The position numbers and the translations under genes were made by a program. 64,000 bases of DNA from Hysterangium stoloniferum (Eukaryota; Basidiomycota; Agaricomycetes; Hysterangiales; Hysterangiaceae), in contig WHVD01000025.1 of the NCBI GenBank assembly GCA_015178975.1, positions 805,655-869,654 on the forward strand. The letters are read 5' to 3'. Numbering within the stretch: the first letter of the stretch is position 1; each line of letters starts with the position of its first letter. Shown piece by piece: positions 1-11,499 of the stretch. The notes beneath the pieces are model-generated. The model worked only from the letters and a program-made list of their open reading frames with translations. It had not been told where the DNA came from and searched no databases.

Positions 1-1830
1 ACGACCCCGCCAAGACAGAGCTTTTACGTGACTCCGGCACAAATGTTTCTTGTTATACTGCCGTCAACTACTCCACGATTTCCGACGCCGATGTCGCCCA
101 CATCGACCTGCCCGAACTTCCTGCTGCTGACCCCGACGATTTCATTTTTATTTATCTCACCAGCGGGTCCGTGTCTGGTATCCCAAAAGTCGTCCCGTTG
201 ACGAACAGATGGCTCTCGACTATTCAACATAAATCTGCGGCTGCCTTCGCTATTGGTGACTATAACACTCAAGACGTGTATATTTGGACGTAGGTCCCGT
301 TGCATTATCTCTGGAACTTTTCCCTAATCTAAATTCTATGTAGTGGATCGGTTTCACACTCCATGCAGATCTGTCGTGCGTGCTCACTCTCTTTAACTTA
401 ATCCCCTCATAGTTCACGATGCCTTTATCACCATCATCCAGTCTTGCAACTCATGTTCCACCGTGCTGGTTGTCTCATCCAACCCAACCGTATCGACTTC
501 AATTCGGAGGAGCTCGCCGATTTGATCAAAATTGCTGGCGCCAATCGCATTATCCAGTTCACCCCCATCCTTCGCACCCACCTCGAGGACGCTCAGCGCG
601 ACCCATCCTTACTGCAGCTCTTCAAGCAAATGAGGCAGATCACTTACGCAGGCATGCCGCTTGCGACTCAGTTGGAAGACTGGGCTGTTGATCAAGGAAT
701 CCCTATTACCGTATGTATTCCTTTCCTTTTTATACTATATATCTCAACTTGTCCCCCTTTCTTATAGAATAACTTGGGTTGTACAGAATGTGGTAAGCTT
801 CTATCTACCTACCACATCTTAGGCTTGTTCAACCATTGATTCAATGCCCACAGGCCAGCTGTTCACTTCCGTCATCGGCGACCGTCATCTCCAGGTCCTT
901 CCGAACATCTCCTATAAATTCGTCCCTGTCGGTCCAACATCAATCGATGGTGCAGACTATGCCCGTCTTCTCGAATTCTGGATTCTCCCTGATTCCCCTG
1001 ATCTCCCTGTCGCTGATCTCCGAACGCCTGATGGTGGATGGCGGAGCGGCGATCTGTTTGAGGAGATGGAGCCCGGGAAGTATATCTTCCGTGGGAGGGA
1101 TGAAGATTGGATTAAGAGCTTTTGGAGTGACAAGATTGACACGAGGTACATTGTGATTTTTTGTCGCGCTGTATTGGCTTTGGTGCTTACGTGGAATGTG
1201 GTGTTGTACAGGGGCATCGAAGACAACGTCTACACCACCTGCTCGGACATCGTTAGTAACTGCGTTGTTGTAGGCAATGGTCGTCCCTTTGTTGCGCTTT
1301 TCGTCGAGCCGAGCGTCCCCACGCCCGAAGTGGAGCATGAAAAGCTGAAGCGTGAAATTCTTAGTCGCATTTCGGAGTTCCACTCGTTATTGTACGTGTC
1401 CTTTTAGTTTCCACTCCTGAACATCCCCTTACACACGCACATACTTTCTCGTTCGGCTGAATGCTTATTATTATATAGATATCTACACGAACGTATTCAA
1501 GACCCCCGAATGATCAAAATTGTCCCTGCAAAATCCCTTCCTCGTACCGCTGCGAAAGGAAACATCAGGTAAGCGCACACCGTCCAGCCATCACACTCAC
1601 CAAAGCCACATCACACATTAACTAACCGTGCACATCTCTCCCATAGTCGTCGCCGCGTTGAACAAGAATTCGCCGCCGACCTCGAGGCGATGTATAACGC
1701 CATCTCTGTCGATGAGGTATTCGGATCCGTATTTGAAAGTACACCCAATCCCATCTCCAACGAAACAGCTTCACACGACGCCCCTGACACCTATCGAGAT
1801 GCGAGTGTTATATTGGCTGCGACGGCATAA
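1..1830 (+). CDS. Adenylate-forming (AMP-binding, NRPS-like) enzyme, 3' part
   Basis: The gene enters from the left edge. Readable exons are about 3-289, 344-379, 413-710, 768-792, 854-1145, 1212-1391, 1479-1568 and 1647-1830 (TAA), all with GT-AG borders. The protein shows the AMP-binding core YLTSGSVSGIPK, a GCTEC motif split over a 25-nt exon, the GDLFEEMEPGKYIFRGRDED block (A7/A8 region) and PRTAAKGNI, whose Lys matches the A10 catalytic lysine. Such domains activate a carboxylic acid as acyl-AMP. The stop comes about 60 residues after A10, so no carrier-protein or reductase domain follows; it is either a stand-alone ligase or a truncated NRPS-like enzyme. Splicing between 344 and 450 is uncertain: one donor choice keeps a single frame, but another gives a more family-like stretch followed by a frame break. 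Confidence 0.72.
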
Positions 1831-3094
1831 GCCGGAACACTCCAGTTATATTCCTCTGTATAGCTTTGTGGTTGTTTGGGTGACCGCATAGAGTTATGCG
1901 GTCGCGAGCGTAACCTCCTTGAAGGTTTCTTTTCACTGACAAGCGCGCCCCATGTTAGCTATACACTTTCTTGAATGTTTCCCATATTCTATCTATACTA
2001 TATATCCTAGCTACACCAATGCATATAGTGAAAGCCTTTCACCCCCTGATATTATTTATCTGATCCTGTACAAAGCACTTCAGCAAATTGTTTCACACTG
2101 CTTGAAGTAAGCGAGCCTGAGCTCGAATGTATCAAGGATAGAGGCCATAAAATGCTGGCGAAAGGAGAAAATAATCAAAAAGAACAGAAGTTTAGTTCAG
2201 GGCCAGCATCTGTGACTGCATTACATCTCACTTGTAGTTAGAGGTCGTACGTAGTAGCTACCAATAAAATAAAAAATAGAAATAAATAATACATAAAAAC
2301 TCTTTTCTTTAAATGAACCAAAGAGGGATCTGGAGACTTTTCGGACCAGAGGAAAGTGTTTGAGGCTCTGCCAGGGACTATACGCAGGTCAATACACGGA
2401 TGAAAGAATTTGTGGTTGAAATCCTATGCATCGTTCGCTCCACCGATGGTTGAACGTTCACATATCTCGTAAAACTGTCTTCCGCTCCAGGAGGGTGTTG
2501 AATAATAAAAGCATTACGACGGCCTGGATCAGCTTGAACACAGGAAACATAAATATGACCCACCTGTACAATTCAACATGTACGCTACCCATATGGCATT
2601 GTGAATCAAAAGTGTAACCTCTTCGTGAAGTTGTCACTCACTTAGAGTTCTCCTTACCGTAATGTGATTTCTACACCAGAGTGCTTAAGTTAGCGTTACA
2701 CGGATGTATGTAAATGGTTCGTGGATATGATCTTTTCCTTCAGGGTGGGGGGGGAGGTGAGAGTGCCCGTCCGGTACATGGGCAAGAGACAGACATAAGC
2801 GGATAATAAATGACATTTAATTGAATTTCTCGGAATTACGGATTTGCTGAGCTAATACCGGTCTGCACTGATAGAGGCGCCCGTACAGCGCCTAAACTGA
2901 TGTACTATAGCTCCACTGGGCGTTTTTTAATACCGCTCAGTAAATGAAGCGCAACCTTCCGATGTGTCCATATTTCCACGATTTCTATACGGGCCGAAGG
3001 CGATCTTTCAGAGTTGATCGCCGGAGGTGCATACCTCCTCTCTTACGCTGAAAAGGGGGAACGATCCCGTCTATCTAAGATATACCTTGGTTCT
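1831..3094. other. Intergenic, no gene seen
   Basis: 3' flank of the adenylating-enzyme gene followed by AT-rich, non-coding looking sequence. Only short open frames without family motifs are present. Confidence 0.5.
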
Positions 3095-3388
3095 TACCTT
3101 CCGGCCTAGCTCAATGCTTAATCTTATATAGATATCTCCAAGAACCCCCGACCCCCGAATGGTCAAAATTGTCCCTGAAAACTCTCTTCCCCGTCCCGCT
3201 GCGAAAACTGAGCAAACGCCGTCCATTCATCACTCACCAAACCCATCACTAGCCGCATTCCACATTAAGTAACCACGCACATTCGCCACCTCCCTTGTGG
3301 TCGTCGCATCGTAGAATGCCATCTCTGTGCATGGGGTATTCAGATCCGTATTCGAAAGTACACCCAATCCCATCCCCAACGAAACAGT
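3095..3388 (+). pseudogene. Decayed copy of the adenylating-enzyme 3' end
   Basis: Matches about 1447-1770, the last two exons and the intron between them, at the DNA level. Shared blocks include ATGGTCAAAATTGTCCCTG, the TATATAGATATCT splice-acceptor area and TACACCCAATCCCATC. The intron is still present, so this is a local DNA duplication rather than a reverse-transcribed copy. Small deletions destroy the frame, including loss of the sequence after the A10 lysine. There is no coding capacity. Confidence 0.75.
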
Positions 3389-4346
3389 TGCCGTTAAAGT
3401 CACAGGGATAAAAATGGAGACCCCACTTCAGATGACAACATCGCCAATCCTCGTTGAGCTAAGCCTCTTATATAAGTTACGTTTGGATAAGTGGAGATAA
3501 TGTTTATTCATATTGATCTGTATAGTAAGCAATATCAATTGTCGGTGCATATCATCAATAGGAAGATATCATGTGTGTAGATTTGTGTAGTGTTTGTCTA
3601 TGTATACGTAGATGGGGACATCGGTGAACATGGCAGCCTCAGGTACATTGACAGGAAACGTTGGTGGGCGAATGATTTTGGAGTCACTTGAGTGACAGTT
3701 CTGTATAGACAAGAAGATTGTCTAAGGCGCATAGATGCGCAGGTGTGCAGGAAATCATGAACGTTTGTTCCAAGTTCACATCGCCGCTTTCTTAAAATAG
3801 AACAAGCATAAATTAATAGTTTTTTTTTCGGGTCAGACAGCGCCGATAAAGAAGAACTTTGCAGAAGGCGAAACGAGAGACATGATGTATAGACGTCACG
3901 ATTAATACACCTCGCGACGGAAACCTTGTAAAAGACAGACCAGCAAGTGTAAGGAGTGTAAGGACATTCGTCATAGGGAGTGAGAAACGATCACCAAGAC
4001 ATCATAGATGATCATGATGTCGGTGCGGACGATGCGAACCCACTAACACCCATCCACAAGGCTATCTTTTCTTATATAAAGATATAGAAAGGAGGAAACT
4101 CCTCAAGTCTCCAAACCAATTACCACCCTCCACCGCACCCACCCGAAGATATGGGACTTGACAGACATCGAGAATGTCCCGTGATGCCCGCCAAAGTCAA
4201 TCGAAGTCTATTGTCAAGTACTGAATTTAGGTGGTGTTAAGATAAACGTTTCTGTAATACACTGGATTTTACACTATAATATGACAATGACCCGCATGTG
4301 TCTACTCCACCATCTTCACCTCGACGATACAATACATCCCAAATTG
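3389..4346. other. Intergenic, no gene seen
   Basis: AT-rich spacer between the decayed copy and the 3' end of the receptor gene. No gene, repeat array or RNA gene was recognised. Confidence 0.45.
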
Positions 4347-6425
4347 TTACTGCGCTGGCGCCTGCTTTGCAACGTTAGGAGGGGACGGCGTAGCAAAACG
4401 CATCTCCTCTAAACTTGCCGACAGTCCTTCGGATAGATCGCCCGTCGAGTCGTGTGCTTGCAGCCCATCCCTTACACTGGGAAAGCCCCAACCTGAAAAA
4501 CATTTGCGGTGAACCGAAGGCGCACCATCTGTTGTTGGAGTTGGAGCGACATCAATTGGTGTCTGAGAATTTGAGTGATCATGAGGATGAGAATGTATAG
4601 GAGCGCGAGTATGGGCCGGTGATGGAAGAACGACTGAAACAGACAGAGCTGGCTTTTCCGAAAATGTACCCCGAGGAGAGTCGATATCATGGGACATGAA
4701 ATCAACTGGTTTCTGCAAGAACTCGGCCCGAGCATCGCCTGGATAATCTGACCCGCGTCGTGAGATTACATCTTCTATGCCTTCTGGAGGCTTGCGGCCT
4801 TCGCGTGAGAAGACAGGCGGGGCGAATTTCATGTCATCGAGAGAACCTTTGGATGATATACTTAGTGACCGACGGGATAACAGTCGCGAGAATGGAAGCA
4901 GTGCGCGGAGCGAGACTATTTTACGCGTCGTCGAGTATAATATGGCATTTACGAACCCTGTATGGAAGTTAATACATTCTTCACATATATTAAGTGTATG
5001 TAACCAAATGGATCGTACCCGATAGTACGAAAATTGAGTCTGACACCATGGTGGCCGTGTATGGGACGGGATGCCCGAATATGACCATCCAGCGACAGAC
5101 GGCAATGGGAAGAACAACCATCGCATATGCCACCTACCAATTGTCGTGAGTTTCAAGTGAGACTCACAATTATCCCAACACTTACAGGGTACCTATGATT
5201 ATGTGGGTGAATGACAGCAGCAACTCTAATTTATGATCGTACCAAAGCATTTGTTTTCCTACAGCTGCCATCTGTGAGTTGTCGTGGTTGGCCATCCAGG
5301 GAGTAGTCGCCCGTTGTAGTCGAAAGGTATTACCATACCCTGATAAGTTTCCACGTAGGCGTAGAAAAATTAAACTGTAAAGAATGAAGCTCGAGAAAAC
5401 CGTAATGAACATCTATGGTTGGAAAGAGGGTGAGTAGCTCTCATGATTAATGTGTAGTAAACTCACAAATAGATATTCGTTGGTGAACTGTTCAATATGA
5501 TACTCTATCGTAGTGGACGGTTTAATTTAGGCTCTCGATCTTCGTAGTAGTTACTAACTGTCTGTGATCCAACACCAGTATACTGAAATACCCCAGAACG
5601 GCCCCCTCGCGGAATTCTGAATAATGACAGGCCCTATCATGACAATGAAGCCTATGAGAGCCCAAGCGCCTCCAAGAATGAAGGAGAATACTGAATTACT
5701 AATCCGCAGACGAAGGAATAGGAGGAAAAATGTGTGAAGAGCGATGATCTGCTAGAAAGTCAATTCTACAAGCCTTAGGGCTGAATGGCAAACCTACAAG
5801 CGACCTGATAACATATTCATAAGTGCTTAATGGCTAATAATATGATAGATGGTCTGACCAGATGGCTATGCCTATGTTGCCAGTCTGCTTCAAAGCAGCT
5901 ACATGTACATTAGAACACAAAGACAAGAGATTGGATTATGGAAAATGAAACCTTGCGTAGTACAAAAATGCCCGACCTCCACCCCCTGTAAACCACGGTA
6001 AAGTTAGAAGCCCTAGTCATGAGCTCTCGCGTCGCACCTCAATAAGAACCCATTTCAAATTCATCACGGAGCCCGCGGCTTGCAAAAGATCGCTAAGGAC
6101 TAGCGACAAAAAGCACGCGCCGACCTGAGACCTGACGAATTGGTGGCGCGTACGAAAGCCATCGATCTTGGAAGTTGGAGTTGTAAGGAGTAGGCTGGAT
6201 TGAGAAGACGCTAGCTTACCAGGATGGCGAGGAGAACAGCTGTTACAGAGCAAAGCGAGATGCCAGCAGCAACAGTAAGAGCCTTTTGACAATGGTCAGG
6301 ATGCATCGCACTATGCAAGTTTTTTTGCCTCGACTTACCAGTGGGCCACGGGACTGCTCATGCGTGTAACGCAGATTCACATTATCTCTCTCAGCCTGGG
6401 GGGCTGAATCGAACGGTATACGCAT
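4347..6425 (-). CDS. Git3-like seven-transmembrane G-protein-coupled receptor
   Basis: Plasma-membrane receptor of the fungal glucose/cAMP-receptor-like (Git3) group, expected to signal through a heterotrimeric G protein. Exons on the minus strand: 6425-6339, 6282-6220, 6166-6038, 5985-5952, 5898-5859, about 5751-5559, 5504-5467, 5412-5243, 5192-5186, 5133-5019 and 4957-4347. The start ATG at 6425 opens MRIPFDSAPQ before the first hydrophobic segment. Family-like landmarks are FLSLVLSDLLQAAG (TM2), a WCWIT motif after TM4, FSSFILYSLIF (TM5), MLWYPVAYAMVVLPIA (TM6) and SGFVNAILYSTTR (TM7 end). A Ser/Pro-rich cytoplasmic tail of about 190 residues follows. Exon 9 is only 7 nt. The junction between 5898-5859 and 5751 does not join in frame with a canonical pair, so one exon border or base there is unresolved. 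Ligand unknown. Confidence 0.83.
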
Positions 6426-9261
6426 ATTCACGGACCGTGATGGTCGTGGTATCACTCTTATTCTGCAAGAAAAATGCAGAAAGAATATACCACCAGAAAT
6501 AGCGTTGTTCCACACGAGCCATGATGGAAGGCGCAGCCAGCGTTTAGTACTTCAGCCCTCGGATTCCCGGAAGGATCTAAGATCGATAATGCAGGGTAGA
6601 TTGCAATATAGATTTATCAACATGATCGCCGATTGTCAGTGGAAGATGTGTCCTTATCAGGGCCAACTCCTCAGCGACAAGCTGCCAACTCCGAAAAACT
6701 CCCGTGATACCTTCTATTATGGCGCTGGCATGCCAGATATGGGGGGGAGGCGGTGTAGTATAAAAGCAAATTGTACAGTCGTACAGGTTCAGGAAGACTT
6801 CGATGTCAGAACGCCGCCCATATTGGAGGCAATGCATAGAATAGTAGGGAATAAGCACCAACGTTCTTCATGGGCGGATGTGATTGATTATGGTATGATT
6901 AGGACCAGGCTACCAAAAAGTGTCAGTATGACGAACACACGTTGTTGTTGTCATCCCTGGCCTTATCCAAACGATTATAAAAGGAGTCTGGTGATGTGCA
7001 GGATCGTCCAAATGCAGCCAGCAGTGTGTGAGGCTGGTAAAACGGCCGCTGGGCATCACCTGTCATGACGTTGGCAACACTTCGCGTGTGTCATCTGTCC
7101 ACGAACATACCAATAGGAAGACAGTGGCTTTGGAAAACATCACAGTGTAACCATGACCGCGACAATGGTGAGATTTGGTCAGCTTGCACCTTGGCTCAAT
7201 ACCACCACCCATTCCGAACGCTCCAACGCTTTGTTCTTTGCTTTCGACGAGGGGAATGCGTGTATTACGTTCACCGGAGACAAAGGAATACTCCCAAGTC
7301 ATAACGCCGATGCAACATTTTTGACTCTGACTTAAGGTGTTGTTTCTTGATATTAATTTGAAATGTGGCCATCACGGGTATCCATGGAATGGTTTTTGGT
7401 ACGTGATTTTGACATCAGTCAGTGTGTACGTATTTAATTCTGTCCCTTTTAGCCCAATATAACTACTTATAGTATGAGATGTCAATCCAGAATAAAATAA
7501 AATAAGGTTTAAGCATGCCTACTGCCGGTGCAATAAGCAAGCACAATAATACGCTGCCACCACTTAGCTTTAGTGAGGTCTTTTCCCAATGGCTCAATTG
7601 AACATGTAGCTTTGAAATATATGATGCCAGTAGTTCAACAATTCGTTCAGTTGAGGGTAGAAAAAAATTGATAGATACGAAGCAGTGTAGCACATGAGCC
7701 TCGCTTCTAACACGAGCTTTGTTGCCTACCCGCAAATGGAGTAATTTTGTGCGCGAATAAACTGGTTTAAGTTTGTTAATGTTTAATACTACGGACACTT
7801 TTTGTCGCTTCTTCAACTAACAATTGCATTCGTGAACAAGCTCACGGCCGATGTAATAATGTATATTAGATACTCTATCAGCAACATAAAGAGGAGATCA
7901 ATTTGACGCGAGCAAATATTTTCACTTGGGTTTGTGACGGGTTGTGGGGGAGTGGGCGATTCTTTGGAATTGCTTTGGAAGGACGTCTGCCACAGTCTAC
8001 GGGACTGTGCGACCGCCGAACATACCAGTCTTCAGGTGTGCACCTGATATATAATATAGGAACCACTAAGCTAGTGTGGTTTAGTAGTTCCCAACCGAAA
8101 TTAGCCATAACGGTCCTATAAGCCATTTCTAAAGTATTGACAATACAGCATGATCCCAAGGGAGATAATGGGGAAAACACTCCCATTACAAAGACCGCGG
8201 TCTAATTTATTAGTCCGTTCCTCTGTCCGTATTTGGTGAGCGGACCCCAGTGGAAGCGAATCCGGGGGGCCGCAGGCTCCATTGCACAAAGCATGCTGAT
8301 GGGGACATGAGCGAGCCCGAGTTGCCGTATTGCCGTGTATGAGCCATCTGTGTTATAACAGCTCCATGATTTGCAATCACCCTGTGACTGTCAATGATAC
8401 AGTGACGTTCATCATCTTGCTGTATGGACACTGACAAAATCTGATCCACCAGGGAAACCTGCTGGCCCTGGTACATGACCTGTCAGCTTTGGTGACTGTT
8501 GGTCATGGGTCAAAGCCTCCCTCCCCTGACAGGTGCACCACCCAACCATATACTACCTGCCACTGGGTCACCAAGATTCTCAGAGTTTGATGCATGTGTA
8601 GGTCGGCATGAATTGACTATCTTATCACTTCCTTTGGACCAGGCTCAGTAGTAGACTCCAAATCAGTAATTTTGGACAGGTGAAAGGGGTAGTGGTATCC
8701 CCCTGATGAGAGCTTTCATCAGCTTGAAACCATTACAGTCCATTTCCCCTAGCCATCCTCTACCCTAGCTGACAAAGTTCAATCTTCAGAGACAACTGAT
8801 AGTGGCAAGTGATAAGGTGGTGGTCTGCCCAGCAATACTCTGGTAGATGCTGGTGACTTTAGTGTTGCCTTGGTCACCTTGCTATGATATATATACAGTG
8901 CAGACCCATTTTGGAGACAGAATCTTCTCATGTGACTGAAACACTGACCTACCAGGTATTTCACTTTGCAGTCAATGCTACAGTATTCTTATGGTCCCAG
9001 GGTGAGCAGTTTGGCACAGAGCAAGAGATCCAGGTGACAATTGTCTGTTCTGTACATATTATATATTGAACCAAATGATCTTGAGTCCCTGCAAACTGTG
9101 CTGTCAGAGCAAAACCTGAAGGTTGAATGTGTTGGATATGGTTAGTTGACAGTCAAGACTCAACTTTAGAGCAGTGCAGATGTGTGACTGTCTCTCACAG
9201 TTTCTGTGTATATGGAATGTTAACAGCCATAGAGGATTGACTTCACTACTGAGTATCTAAA
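6426..9261. other. Gene-poor stretch upstream of the receptor
   Basis: Contains the receptor promoter and 5' leader, then about 2.5 kb with several short open frames on both strands. None shows a family motif, credible splice structure or repeat. I see no gene here. AT-rich tracts near 7440-7880 and low-complexity patches near 8500-9240 may be old transposon debris. Confidence 0.45.
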
Positions 9262-9465
9262 GAATTGGTAGCTCAGTGATAGAGTGTCTAGTCTGCATTA
9301 GAGATGGTCCCAGGTTCAATTCCTGGCCAGTCCAATATTTTCCAAAGAAAGGTGGTGCACCACAAAGCTTTGGGCTTGTCAACAGAGTGGATGGACATGG
9401 ACACAGAGTTGAGTGAAGCCAATTGCACGAGTTGCAGTATAAAACTGATTTATTTATTTCTGTAC
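9262..9465 (+). mobile_element. tRNA-derived SINE
   Basis: Positions 9262-9333 form a tRNA-like head. It has a GAATTGG/CCAGTCC acceptor stem with one mismatch, an A-box-like TAGCTCAGTGATAGAGT and D-arm, a T-arm with CCAGG/CCTGG stem, and a B-box GGTTCAATTCC. The anticodon stem is weak and the anticodon would be TGC (Ala-like). A body of about 110 bases unrelated to tRNA follows, ending in a short ATTT-rich tail. This is the layout of an RNA polymerase III transcribed SINE, moved by a LINE's enzymes. It is not a working tRNA gene because of the poor anticodon stem and the attached body. Confidence 0.6.
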
Positions 9466-9628
9466 CTATCACTGTGAATTTTATGCTTTACAGTAACAGT
9501 ACAATAGATCGGATAAGAAAGTTCCGGATCCGTGACAGAAACTCTTATTCAACGGACCAGTAAGGTAATACTATTATACAAGAATTAACACAATCTGGAA
9601 TGCAAACCGAGCATTGGACACTTACCCA

Positions 9629-10207
9629 TTACAAGTTCCCAGTATTGTTGAATATATCAGTAACGATCTCCTTGATCTTTGCGAAACCTTCAGATGATAA
9701 TATATCTAAATCCCATTCTCTAGCTAGGAAGTCTGCAGGGAGAATACGATCCACAGGTTCCGGGGAGAGTATAGTCGCAGGTGCAACCGAGGATGCGTCC
9801 TTGTGGCCACAATAGATGCGCATCGCAGTACCGAGAAGGCTGAGGCCCCACAGACGGGGCGTAGGGCAATCGTGGAGCATGAACCGGTACCTATCACGCA
9901 ACTGTTGGTCTGCACGATAACGGTATTCCGCCTTTTCCAGCCAACTATCGTCCTTGACCTCGACAATGAGCACTGGTCGATCGTTCTGGTCGAACACAAC
10001 AATGAACACAATGAAGTCAACCGTCTCCCTGCTCTTCTCTGTGGGAGGGTTCTGAGGTGCAACGTAGAAGGTGAAGTTGCTTCCGAAGCAATAGTTCAAG
10101 AGTTTGTCGTACGGTCCATAATAGCGATTCTCAACATGTTTCGCACGGGCGTGGTCGAAGATAGTAACTAGACCAGCTGGCCAAGAGTTGTCTGTGAGAA
10201 AAGACAT
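9629..10207 (-). CDS. Hypothetical 192-aa protein, PD-(D/E)XK nuclease-like
   Basis: Intronless ORF starting at ATG 10207 and ending at 9629. The middle reads VDFIVFIVVFD, then a short turn, then VLIVEVKDD: an Asp-bearing strand followed by a strand with E-x-K. This is the layout of the PD-(D/E)XK phosphodiesterase core. The C-terminal half has aromatic/charged helices and ends DIFNNTGNL. No signal peptide or membrane segment is evident. Single-exon proteins of this look recur in repeat-rich Agaricomycete genomes, but I cannot name the family with certainty. It stands alone between a SINE and a copied gene flank. Nuclease function is inference from the motif only. Confidence 0.5.
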   Translation of the reverse strand: MSFLTDNSWPAGLVTIFDHARAKHVENRYYGPYDKLLNYCFGSNFTFYVAPQNPPTEKSRETVDFIVFIVVFDQNDRPVLIVEVKDDSWLEKAEYRYRADQQLRDRYRFMLHDCPTPRLWGLSLLGTAMRIYCGHKDASSVAPATILSPEPVDRILPADFLAREWDLDILSSEGFAKIKEIVTDIFNNTGNL

Positions 10208-10732
10208 GATGTCTCAAAAAAAAAAAAGTAGTGGTGGCAAGAACGACATTCCCAGGGGGGGGGTTACATAAGCTTTTCACATGCATTCAAAGGTCTTGTA
10301 ACGGCGAGATGCGTGACATTGGGTATTTCCCACTGTCGTAGTACTGATGTGCTTCTATCTGATAGTTGATGGCCGATAGCTTTGCATAGTTATACCGCCG
10401 TTTTATCATGTTATACGGACTCCCAATTATGGCCGGCAGCCTCTGGAACTTTCCTTTATGGTTGGCTAAATAGGATGCATAGGAACAGTGTTGCCGTTTA
10501 TACCAGAAAAGGACAAAGATGTCCTGAAGGAAACCGAAAGGTTCTTTTCCTTTCTTATGTTTTCATTCACAATCCTATCTCCGTAGGTGAACCAATGCTC
10601 AGATGAAATAACTACGGTGACTTCTTCTCCGTACAGCCTCCAGCTGTCCAACACGACCACTCTTTAAAACGGCATGGCGGAAGGATTGAAGGAATATTTA
10701 CTTACTCTAGTTGATTTTTAGAACACTGATGT
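10208..10732. other. Upstream flank of the 192-aa ORF, no gene seen
   Basis: Begins with an A12 run directly upstream of the ORF start and a G9 run. The rest holds only short, motif-free frames. Confidence 0.45.
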
Positions 10733-11144
10733 ACACTTAACACTGATCAGGAAGCAATGGTGTTTCCTATGATTATGTATATATTACTAGTATAAATCAC
10801 GTCAATAGTAACCGCTCCCCCACTGGCTCTACAAAGGGATGCAAGGTCAACGCCACCAAGGCTGGCGAACCATGGCAATTATAAAAAGGTTTCAGGTGGC
10901 AGGCAGGCAGGCAAATTTATCTCAATTCTTGAAACTCTACATCAACATGATTTAGATTCTTGATTGAAATGAGCATGTTTAAAACCCTAAAGAATGCAGA
11001 TGGCGCAAATTGCATCCAAGACAAGGAGGATGGACCAATAAAAAAAAACGAAAAGAAAAACCAGGTAATATAAACAAAGGTCTCATGTCAAAGTATAAAA
11101 TAAAAGCAAAAAAAAGACAAAAAACCAAAAAAGGGGACTTTGGA
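10733..11144 (+). repeat. Copied segment, paralogue of 22344-22779
   Basis: About 410 bases that align closely with the 3' flank of the SKT5-like gene. Shared blocks include ACACTTAACACTGATCA, CTCCCCCACTGGCTCTACA, GGTGGCAGGCAGGCA, GGATGGACCAATAAAAAAAA and the closing AAAGGGG-ACTTTGG. The other copy lies next to the gene's stop codon, so this copy is probably the daughter. No TIR or LTR borders are seen. Confidence 0.85.
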
Positions 11145-11499
11145 AGTTGTAGACAGTTTGCTTGTCCATTGTAAACCTAACAACAAGTGCAGGCTACTTC
11201 TTAGGATGACAGTGGATTAGCATACCAGTCAAAAATATCATTTCAATGACAGTGTCATATGGCTCATTAGCTGTAGCCTCAACTATCCCAACCACTTTTG
11301 TGCTTCCATCCATGTATGGAACATGAAACTGAACATCTATCAGAGTGTGAAATATGTTTAAAAAAATGGAATCATATGTAACACACTCAGAATGGATAAG
11401 GCAGGTGCTGCTGCCTTTTGTTGGTATCTGTCTTGCGGTCCACACTATCACACTGACCTTTTAGACTTGATTTCTTCACTGTAGCAGGACTAGTTGAGT
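11145..11499. other. Unassigned spacer
   Basis: Between the copied segment and the truncated Gypsy-B. A 85-codon minus frame (11194-11451) is present but has no recognisable motif. It may be the remnant of whatever Gypsy-B was joined to. Confidence 0.35.

Noticed and set aside
6505..7068. 187-codon plus-strand ORF
   Set aside because: It lies in the leader of the receptor gene, has no motif or low-complexity signature of a known protein, and many equal-sized frames cross the region.
9262..9333. Functional tRNA-Ala gene
   Set aside because: The anticodon stem pairs poorly and one acceptor pair is mismatched. A SINE-like body follows instead of a terminator.
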